Of a DNA stretch of 9,775 nt, positions 1-5,889 are shown piece by piece. The DNA lies in contig CAJXPH010000094.1 of the NCBI GenBank assembly GCA_913057765.1, forward strand, positions 1-9,775. Direction: 5' to 3'. The notes beneath the pieces are model-generated. The model ran no database searches. It was not told the DNA's origin and worked only from the letters and a program-made list of their open reading frames with translations. Each line of letters begins with the position of its first letter. Positions within the stretch are counted from its first letter, which is position 1. The translations under genes and the position numbers were made by a program. This stretch comes from an uncultured Campylobacteraceae bacterium. Its GTDB lineage: Bacteria; Campylobacterota; Campylobacteria; Campylobacterales; Arcobacteraceae.

Positions 1-38
1 TCTGGTCTCGTGGGCTCGGAGATGTGTATAAGAGACAG
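1..38 (+). other. Nextera read-2 transposase adapter (synthetic, not genomic)
   Basis: Positions 5-38 match the 34-nt Nextera read-2 adapter, whose last 19 nt (20-38) are the Tn5 mosaic end. Positions 1-4 (TCTG) fit the end of the reverse-complemented index seen at the other contig end. Translation through it gives the artefact peptide MGSEMCIRDR in front of the PpiC fragment. Genomic sequence starts at about 39. Confidence 0.98.
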
Positions 39-291
39 ATTAAATAGTGAAAAATTAGCAAAAAAATTAAAAAAAGAAATTATAAAAGAAGAGATTACAT
101 TTGAAAAAGCCGCAAAGAAATTCTCAAAATGCCCATCATCAAAAAGAGGTGGGACTTTAGGAACTTTTTCAAAAGGTGAGATGGTTAAAGAGTTTGATAC
201 CATTGTATTTAAAGAAGATTTACATAGAATTCACGGGCCTGTAAAAACAGAATTTGGATTCCATCTTATTGAAATTATGGCTAGGTATTAA
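39..291 (+). CDS. PpiC/parvulin-type peptidyl-prolyl cis-trans isomerase, 5' end missing
   Basis: This is the C-terminal 83 residues (first whole codon at 40) of a small single-domain parvulin, which catalyses cis-trans isomerisation of prolyl peptide bonds during protein folding. The family pattern is clear: FSKCPSSKRGG, then LGTFSKGEMVKEFD, then GPVKTEFGFHLIEI at the C-terminus. Stand-alone parvulins are about 90-95 aa, so probably only the first strand (the usual ARHIL region) and the start codon are lost. An in-frame GTG at position 10 lies inside the adapter and is not a real start. No signal peptide can be judged because the N-terminus is absent. It could instead be the last domain of a longer SurA/PpiD-like protein, but the short conserved tail ending in MARY favours a small cytoplasmic enzyme. 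It converges on the oxidoreductase gene. Confidence 0.88.
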
Positions 292-314
292 ACTATTTAA
301 TTATCAGTAATACC

Positions 315-344
315 AATAAAATGAGCTTAAAAGCTCATTTTATT
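315..344. terminator. Bidirectional hairpin terminator
   Basis: A perfect inverted repeat (arms 315-328 and 331-344, core ATGAGCTT/AAGCTCAT) lies between the convergent ppiC fragment and oxidoreductase gene. Pairing leaves about 13 bp with a 4-nt loop. The outer stem is A/T, so each strand has a T-rich 3' arm, as expected for a shared intrinsic terminator. Confidence 0.75.
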
Positions 345-346
345 AA

Positions 347-1354
347 TTAAAAAGTAACGGCTATCTTACCAATGTTCTTTCCACTTTCAGTAAGAGCATG
401 TCCCTCTTTTAAACTGTCAACAGAAAAACCTTTTATTGTTTTACTCAATGTAGTTTTAATTCTTCCTTCATCTACTAAAGAAGCAATTTGAGTCAATATT
501 TCACTTTGTTTTTGAATATCATTAGTATTAAACATTGCTCTTGTGAACATAAATTCCCAGATAAAAGTTACTGATTTTGATTTTAGTTTATTTATATCAA
601 CAGCTTCCGTTGTATCAACAATTGAACAAATTTTACCTTGAGGTGCAATAAGCTCAGACATAGCATCCCAGTGAATTTTTGTATCTGCTAGATTGAAAAT
701 ATAATCAACATATTGGAACCCAGCTTCTCTTACAGATGTTACTAAATCTCTATGATTTACTACAACATCTGCACCCATATCTTTACACCAAGCACTTGTT
801 TCTTCTCTTGAAGCTGTTGCAATTACGGTAAGGTTTGTAGTTGCTTTTGCAATTTGTGTTGTAATAGAACCAACACCTCCTGCTCCACCAATGATTAGGA
901 TTGTTTTATTTTCATCTACTTTGATATTCATTCTATCAAACATTGCTTCCCATCCAGTTAACGAAGTCAACGGCAAAACTGCTGCTTGTGCATCATTGAT
1001 AGAAGTAGGAGAAAGTGCTACAATTCTTGAATCAATTAGTTGAAATTCACTATTTGAACCATTCTTTGTGACATCACCTGCATAAAATACTCTATCACCA
1101 ACTTTGCAGTTCGTTACTTCTTCTCCAATACTATCAACAATACCAACCCCATCATATCCTAAGATTTTTGGTTCAACTAATACTACATTAGAAGCAGCAT
1201 TTGCTCTAACTTTTGTATCAACTGGGTTAATTGATACAGCATTAACTTTTACAACAATTTTAAATTCACTAGCAATTGGTTTATTAGTCTCAAACTCAAT
1301 TAAACTCTCTTTATGGTCAATTTCATGTGAAGTTTTAATTCCTATAGCTTTCAT
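347..1354 (-). CDS. Zinc-less MDR family oxidoreductase (alcohol dehydrogenase/quinone oxidoreductase-like)
   Basis: This is a 335-aa medium-chain dehydrogenase/reductase, a cytoplasmic NAD(P)H-dependent enzyme acting on an unknown carbonyl or quinone substrate. The N-terminal GroES-like domain carries SINPVDTKVR (about 41-50), GYDGVGIV (67-74) and GDRVFYAGD (86-94). The Rossmann fold carries the nucleotide-binding loop GGAGGVGS (156-163). The cysteine/histidine catalytic zinc ligands and the four-cysteine structural zinc lobe are not visible, so the common name 'zinc-binding alcohol dehydrogenase' would be by homology only. The start is placed at ATG 1352-1354 because AAAAGG lies 6 nt upstream and MKAIG is the family's usual beginning. 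An upstream in-frame ATG at 1384 would add ten lysine/asparagine-rich residues and has no ribosome site. It starts 31 bp after aceE on the same strand, so co-transcription is likely. Confidence 0.85.
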   Translation of the reverse strand: MKAIGIKTSHEIDHKESLIEFETNKPIASEFKIVVKVNAVSINPVDTKVRANAASNVVLVEPKILGYDGVGIVDSIGEEVTNCKVGDRVFYAGDVTKNGSNSEFQLIDSRIVALSPTSINDAQAAVLPLTSLTGWEAMFDRMNIKVDENKTILIIGGAGGVGSITTQIAKATTNLTVIATASREETSAWCKDMGADVVVNHRDLVTSVREAGFQYVDYIFNLADTKIHWDAMSELIAPQGKICSIVDTTEAVDINKLKSKSVTFIWEFMFTRAMFNTNDIQKQSEILTQIASLVDEGRIKTTLSKTIKGFSVDSLKEGHALTESGKNIGKIAVTF

Positions 1355-1385
1355 TTTTTTCCTTTTATTTTTTATTTTGTTCATT

Positions 1386-4055
1386 CTATGAATTGAATGG
1401 ATTTAATTTTTCTTCTGTAATTTCATACTTTTTTAAAGCATCTATTAATACCTCTTTTTCTACTTTTGATTGTTCTACTAAAGAATACAATGTTGTTATA
1501 ACTATAAATTTAGCATCAACCTCAAAATAAGCTCGTAAGTTTTCTCTTCCATCAGATTTTCCAAAACCATCTGTTCCTAATACATGATAATTTCCATTAA
1601 TACTTCCTCTAATTTGCTCAGCATAAGCTTTCATGTAATCAGTCGCTGCAACAACAGTTGAATCATCATCTTCACCTAAAATATTTTGAACAAAAGAGTG
1701 CTTTTTTATTTTTGTGGGACTTAAAAGGTTATATCTTGTAACCTCTTGTGCCTCTCTTGCTAAATTTGTAAATGACGTTACACTATAAAGTTCAGATTTG
1801 ATATTATAATCTGTTGCTAAAATTTTAGAAGCTTCTCGTACTTGTTCAAAAATTGCACCACACCCTAAAAGTTTAACTTTATAATCATGCTTTGCTTTAA
1901 TTGTATCAAAATGATAGATTCCTTTGATAATACCTTCTTCAACATTCTCTTTTATTTCTGGATGCTTGTAGTTTTCATTTGTAACAGTGATATAGTAAAA
2001 AATATTTTCTTGCTTTTTTCCATACATTCTTTCAATACCATTTTGAATTATAACCGCTAACTCATAACCATAGGTAGGATCATAAGATAGACAGTTTGGA
2101 ATAGTACTTGCTTGAATATGACTCTGCCCATCTTGATGTTGTAAGCCCTCACCATTTAGCGTTGTTCTACCAGAAGTAGCACCAATTAAAAATCCTCTAG
2201 CTTGCAAATCTCCTGCACTCCAAGCTAAATCACCAATTCTTTGAAATCCAAATATTGAATAATAAATATAAAAAGGAATCATTGGACAATCATTTACTGA
2301 ATATGAAGTAGCCGCAGACATCCATGAAGACATTGCTCCTGCTTCACTAATACCCTCTTCTAAAATCTGTCCAGTTTTATCTTCTCTATAATAAGCGACT
2401 TGGTCTCTATCATGTGGAACATACTTTTGACCTTCACTTGCATAAATACCTACTTGCCTAAACATGCCTTCCATTCCAAAAGTTCTAGCTTCATCAGGAA
2501 CTATAGGAACAATTTTTTTACCAACATTTTTATCTTTTACTAAAGAAGAAAGTATTCGTATAAATACCATGGTAGAAGAAACTTCTCTATCTCCTGTACC
2601 TTTTAATATATTTTCAAAACTATCAAGAGATGGAATACCAAGATTTTCAGAAAACTTTGTTCTTCTTTTTGGAATATATCCATCAAGAGTATCTCTTTTT
2701 TTATGAAGATATTGCATTTCAGGACTATCAAGAGATGGAATATAATATGGTATATCTTCTAAATCATCATCTGAAATAGGAAGATTAAATCTATCTCTAA
2801 ACTCCTTTAAATCATCTATTTGCATATCTTTAACACTATGTGCAATATTTTGACCTTCTCCTGATTCTCCCATTCCATAGCCTTTAACTGTTTTAGCTAA
2901 AATCACAGTTGGACGATCTTTTGTTTTTGTAGCTTTATCAAAAGCTGCATAAACTTTTATAGGGTCATGACCTCCACGTTTAAGTTTAGGAATCTCTTCA
3001 TCAGACATATTTTTTACTAAGTCTTTTATTTCAGGCGACTTGTCAAAAAAGTTTCTACGTCCATATTCGCCTGGTTTTTGCTTAAAATTCTGATACTCAC
3101 CATCTACAGTATCTTCCATAACCTGTTTTAATTCTCCAGAATGATCAGCATTTAATAAAGCATCCCAAGTTCCACTCCAAATAACTTTTATAACTTCCCA
3201 ATCACTACCTCTAAATTTCCCTTCAAGTTCTTGAATAATTTTTCCATTTCCACGTACAGGTCCATCTAACCTTTGAAGGTTACAGTTAACTATAAAAATT
3301 AGATTATCTAATTTCTCTCTTCCTGCTAATCCAATTGCACCCAATGATTCAGGCTCATCTGTTTCTCCATCTCCAATAAAACAATATACTTTTTGATTGC
3401 TACAATCTTTTATCCCTCTATTAGTTAGATACTTTAAAAATCTAGCTTGATAAATTGCTTGAATTGGTCCAAGTCCCATAGAACCAGTTGGGAATTGCCA
3501 ATATGTAGGCATTAGTTTTGGATGAGGATAAGAGGATAAACCATTCCCTCCTACTTCTTGACGGAAGTTATCCATTTGTTCTTCAGTTAATCTTCCTTCT
3601 AAAAAAGATCGTGCATAAATTCCTGGTGAACTATGAGGTTGAAAATAAACTAAATCACCTCCATCTTTTTCATTGCTAGCTCTAAAAAAGTGATTAAATC
3701 CTACTTCATATAAAGTAGCAGCAGAAGCATAAGTAGAGATATGTCCTCCTAAAAGAAGTTTTTTTCTAGATGCACGTATAACCATAGCTTGTGCATTCCA
3801 TCTAATGATTGAACTAATTCTTTCTTCTAATTCTCTATCTCCAGGCATGACTGGTTCATCTTTAGAATCTATAGTATTAATATATGCCGTTGTAGCTTTA
3901 TAAGGTAAATGAGAACCACTTCTTCTCATCTTATCTATAATTTTTTCAACTAAAAAATGTGCTCTTTTATTTCCATTTTCACTAAGTACAGATTCAAGAG
4001 AATCCAGCCATTCTTGCGTTTCTTCTGGGTCAATATCTTTTAATGATTCAGTCAT
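1386..4055 (-). CDS. aceE: Pyruvate dehydrogenase E1 component, homodimeric type
   Basis: This is an 889-aa thiamine-diphosphate enzyme. It decarboxylates pyruvate and passes the acetyl group to the lipoyl arm of E2, linking glycolysis to acetyl-CoA. The length fits E. coli AceE (about 887 aa). Visible landmarks are GGH with His105, QPHSSPG with His141, the ThDP/Mg motif GDGETDEP (228-235) closing at NCN (257-259), His406 in NIAHSVKDM, catalytic Glu571 in EEGISEAG, and GEGLQHQDGQSH with His640. These sit at nearly the same positions as the E. coli active-site residues as I recall them. The ATG at 4053-4055 has GGA 6 nt upstream. No E2 (aceF) or E3 (lpd) gene is within the window. The next gene in the transcript is the MDR oxidoreductase. 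A 19-nt direct repeat encodes IPSLDS twice (439-444, 474-479). Confidence 0.97.
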   Translation of the reverse strand: MTESLKDIDPEETQEWLDSLESVLSENGNKRAHFLVEKIIDKMRRSGSHLPYKATTAYINTIDSKDEPVMPGDRELEERISSIIRWNAQAMVIRASRKKLLLGGHISTYASAATLYEVGFNHFFRASNEKDGGDLVYFQPHSSPGIYARSFLEGRLTEEQMDNFRQEVGGNGLSSYPHPKLMPTYWQFPTGSMGLGPIQAIYQARFLKYLTNRGIKDCSNQKVYCFIGDGETDEPESLGAIGLAGREKLDNLIFIVNCNLQRLDGPVRGNGKIIQELEGKFRGSDWEVIKVIWSGTWDALLNADHSGELKQVMEDTVDGEYQNFKQKPGEYGRRNFFDKSPEIKDLVKNMSDEEIPKLKRGGHDPIKVYAAFDKATKTKDRPTVILAKTVKGYGMGESGEGQNIAHSVKDMQIDDLKEFRDRFNLPISDDDLEDIPYYIPSLDSPEMQYLHKKRDTLDGYIPKRRTKFSENLGIPSLDSFENILKGTGDREVSSTMVFIRILSSLVKDKNVGKKIVPIVPDEARTFGMEGMFRQVGIYASEGQKYVPHDRDQVAYYREDKTGQILEEGISEAGAMSSWMSAATSYSVNDCPMIPFYIYYSIFGFQRIGDLAWSAGDLQARGFLIGATSGRTTLNGEGLQHQDGQSHIQASTIPNCLSYDPTYGYELAVIIQNGIERMYGKKQENIFYYITVTNENYKHPEIKENVEEGIIKGIYHFDTIKAKHDYKVKLLGCGAIFEQVREASKILATDYNIKSELYSVTSFTNLAREAQEVTRYNLLSPTKIKKHSFVQNILGEDDDSTVVAATDYMKAYAEQIRGSINGNYHVLGTDGFGKSDGRENLRAYFEVDAKFIVITTLYSLVEQSKVEKEVLIDALKKYEITEEKLNPFNS
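2619..2742 (-). repeat. 19-bp direct repeat inside aceE
   Basis: The 19-mer ACTATCAAGAGATGGAATA (plus strand) occurs exactly at 2619-2637 and 2724-2742. The copies are 105 bp (35 codons) apart and in the same frame, and both encode IPSLDS followed one residue later by E. They flank a lysine/arginine-rich linker segment of AceE. Confidence 0.9.
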
Positions 4056-4126
4056 TTTAAATCCTTTTCTTAATTCTTAACTATTTTATAAATAATCAAT
4101 TCATGTAGCTATTTAATTTCTTTATT

Positions 4127-4155
4127 AGTATATTCAATAAAAAAAATTAAATCTT
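4127..4155 (-). promoter_or_regulatory. Candidate aceE promoter
   Basis: Reading the minus strand, TATACT (4127-4132) is a good -10 box and would start transcription near 4120, giving a leader of about 65 nt before the aceE ATG. No convincing -35 exists at 17 bp (AAGATT, 4150-4155), but a long T-rich stretch lies there. As I recall, weak -35 elements are usual in Campylobacterota. Confidence 0.4.
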
Positions 4156-4168
4156 TATCCTATATTTC

Positions 4169-4202
4169 ATTTTTATTATCTTAAGTTGCTATTTTTATTA
4201 TC
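4169..4202 (+). repeat. Tandem 12-bp direct repeat, candidate operator
   Basis: ATTTTTATTATC is present exactly twice, at 4169-4180 and 4191-4202. The start-to-start spacing is 22 bp, about two helical turns, so both copies face the same side of the DNA. The second copy fills most of the spacer between the -35 and -10 of the araC promoter, and the first lies just upstream of the -35. The arrangement suits binding by two AraC-type monomers. The regulator encoded immediately downstream is the obvious candidate, but this is inference. Confidence 0.5.
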
Positions 4203-4214
4203 CTGTGATATACT
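4186..4214 (+). promoter_or_regulatory. Sigma70-type promoter of the araC-family gene
   Basis: TTGCTA (4186-4191) lies exactly 17 bp before TATACT (4209-4214), which is preceded by TGA, an extended -10. The expected start of transcription is about 4220-4222, coinciding with the ATG at 4221. No Shine-Dalgarno sequence lies between the -10 and the ATG, so the mRNA may be leaderless. Confidence 0.65.
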
Positions 4215-4220
4215 TATTTT

Positions 4221-5090
4221 ATGAAAAAAGACACTAAACATATAAGAGCAGATATTGTAAATAAGTCACTTAACTATATTTACAAATATATTGATACAAA
4301 TATCAATTTAGAAGAGTTAGCAAAATTAAATAGTGTTAGTAAATATCATTTTCTTAGAATTTTCAAAGAAGAAGTTGGAGAAAACCTATTTGAAAGAATA
4401 ACTGCAATACGTCTTCAAAAAGCGGCTAACTTGCTTATAACTAATAAATATTCAACTATTAGTGAAATTAGTCAACTGTGTGGATACTCCTCACATACAT
4501 CTTTTATTAAAGCATTTAAAAAACGTTTTTTTTATACTCCTACTCAATGGAGAAAAGGTTCTTATAAAATTTTCACAAAAGATAAATTAAATTTAGAAGA
4601 AAAGTTTTATGAAGAATTTAAAGGACTTGAACCAAAAATAAAAGTAATTCCTAAAAAAACTTGTGCTTATATAAGACACAAAGGATATGATGCTGCTTTG
4701 TTATCAAAGCTATGGCAAAGACTTTTAGGGTTTGCGTATGAAAATGGTATTGAAAAGAGTACACAAATTGGTATTTATCATGATAATACAACTATAATTC
4801 CTTATAAAGATTGTAATTATATAGCAGCATTAGAAGTAGATACTAATTTCCAACCAATAAATTCGATTAGTAAATTTGAAGTTTTAGAATCTTTATATGC
4901 AGTTTTTCATTACAAAGGGATTTATGGAGATATATGTAAACTTATATCTTATGTATATCATTATTGGATGCCTGAGAGTGGATATGAAGCAAAAACATTA
5001 CCTGCCTTTGCCATATACCACAAGAATCATTATCTTGAAGAACATGACAATTTTGACCTAGATTTTTATGTCCCTATTCAAGTGGTTTAA
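4221..5090 (+). CDS. AraC-family transcriptional regulator with C-terminal GyrI-like effector domain
   Basis: This is a 289-aa DNA-binding regulator. The AraC/XylS double helix-turn-helix is at the N-terminus (about 10-112). HTH1 is around LEELAKLNSVSKYHFLRIFK, and HTH2 is around ISEISQLCGYSSHTSFIKAF, followed by the signature tail FFYTPTQWRK. A GyrI/SOUL-like ligand-binding domain fills about 138-289 (IKVIPKKTCAYIRHKG near its start, DFYVPIQVV at its end). This is the order seen in Rob-like regulators, and such domains bind small, often hydrophobic or cationic molecules. The effector is unknown. The ATG at 4221 is the only plausible start, as the HTH domain follows at once and no other in-frame ATG precedes it. 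No ribosome site is visible. It is divergent from aceE and may control that operon, itself, or the neighbouring hydrolase genes. Its last 17 bp overlap the convergent alpha/beta hydrolase gene. Confidence 0.9.
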   Translation: MKKDTKHIRADIVNKSLNYIYKYIDTNINLEELAKLNSVSKYHFLRIFKEEVGENLFERITAIRLQKAANLLITNKYSTISEISQLCGYSSHTSFIKAFKKRFFYTPTQWRKGSYKIFTKDKLNLEEKFYEEFKGLEPKIKVIPKKTCAYIRHKGYDAALLSKLWQRLLGFAYENGIEKSTQIGIYHDNTTIIPYKDCNYIAALEVDTNFQPINSISKFEVLESLYAVFHYKGIYGDICKLISYVYHYWMPESGYEAKTLPAFAIYHKNHYLEEHDNFDLDFYVPIQVV

Positions 5091-5844
5091 TCATAAACTT
5101 TTCAATCTGATTTGCAAAGAATACGGGACACTCAATCATAGGATAATGCCCTGCTTCCATACATTCAATAAGTTCTAAATTTGGGTAATATTTTATAAGC
5201 TGTTTTTGTACTGAGTTTTTATGAAAAGCTGGTAAATCATATTTTCCAACAATTACACAAACTTTTGTTTCTAGGCCTTTAATATCTTTTGAAAAATCAT
5301 TTGAAAGATACATATTCATATATCCTAATTTTGCCTCCAAAGTTGAACAATTATGTGCAAGCTCTTTTCTATAGTCTTTCCATATAGTATTATATCTCTT
5401 TGAAGCACCCTCAACTACTTGCTCAATAACACCATTTTCTTCTTTTACATTAATTAATAATTTCTCTTTTGCACTTGGGGTCATTTTTATACCCGTTGGA
5501 GGGATGGGTGTTACTAAAATAAGTGTTTTTACTCTTTCTTGTAAATCAAATGCTAATTTTTGGGCTATTAAAGATGACATTGAATGTCCAACTAAATGAA
5601 ATCTACTTAATCCTAAATTTAAAATAAGATCCTTTATATCACTACACGCTTCATACAAATCATATTTACCAACAATATCTTTTGAAAGACCATAGCCTCT
5701 AAAATCAACAAAAATGAAAGTAAATTTTTCAGTATCTAAATATGGAATGCAGGCATCATAATTTGTATGATCACCCATCCATTCATGCATAACTATAACA
5801 GATTGAGAACCTTCTCCAATTTTTTTATAATTTAATTCAGCCAT
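5074..5844 (-). CDS. Alpha/beta-fold hydrolase
   Basis: This is a 256-aa cytoplasmic serine hydrolase of the alpha/beta fold; no signal peptide is seen. The likely triad is Ser88 in the nucleophile elbow GHSMS (86-90), Asp203 in GKYD and His233 in AGHYPM. The oxyanion-hole segment near residue 20 reads HEWMGDH rather than the common HGxxG form. FVDFRGYGLS (45-54) is the typical strand-4 region, and residues about 120-190 form the cap. The substrate cannot be deduced; esters, lactones or enol-lactones are all possible. The ATG at 5842-5844 has AGG 8 nt upstream. It lies 45 bp after the phoD-like gene on the same strand and may be co-transcribed, although the gap contains its own candidate promoter. 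The 3' end overlaps the convergent AraC-family gene by 17 bp, leaving no separate terminator. Confidence 0.87.
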   Translation of the reverse strand: MAELNYKKIGEGSQSVIVMHEWMGDHTNYDACIPYLDTEKFTFIFVDFRGYGLSKDIVGKYDLYEACSDIKDLILNLGLSRFHLVGHSMSSLIAQKLAFDLQERVKTLILVTPIPPTGIKMTPSAKEKLLINVKEENGVIEQVVEGASKRYNTIWKDYRKELAHNCSTLEAKLGYMNMYLSNDFSKDIKGLETKVCVIVGKYDLPAFHKNSVQKQLIKYYPNLELIECMEAGHYPMIECPVFFANQIEKFMIKPLE

Positions 5845-5874
5845 TATATATACCTATATTGAGATTTTAATATA

Positions 5875-5883
5875 AGTATATCA
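5875..5883 (-). promoter_or_regulatory. Candidate extended -10 for the alpha/beta hydrolase gene
   Basis: In the 45-bp gap the minus strand reads TGATATACTTAT, identical over 12 nt to the extended -10 in front of the araC-family gene (4206-4217). TATACT is at 5875-5880 with TGA before it, giving a predicted start near 5868 and a leader of about 24 nt. The -35 position (TATTAG) is poor. Confidence 0.35.
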
Positions 5884-5889
5884 AGTTTT

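Noticed and set aside
1352..1384. Upstream ATG at 1384 for the oxidoreductase
   Set aside because: The ATG at 1352-1354 has an AAAAGG site at proper spacing and gives the family's normal N-terminus. The extension is only a Lys/Asn-rich translation of AT-rich leader.
1104..1391. Open reading frame of 95 codons on the plus strand
   Set aside because: It lies antisense within the oxidoreductase gene, has a low-complexity hydrophobic tail from poly-A/T reading, and shows no ribosome site or family resemblance.
2464..2706. Open reading frame of 80 codons on the plus strand
   Set aside because: It is wholly antisense inside well-conserved aceE and has no recognisable protein features.
4526..4533. 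Run of eight T within the HTH2 region of the AraC-family gene as a phase-variation tract
   Set aside because: Eight-base A/T runs are expected often at this base composition. The frame is intact and the run encodes ordinary Phe codons.
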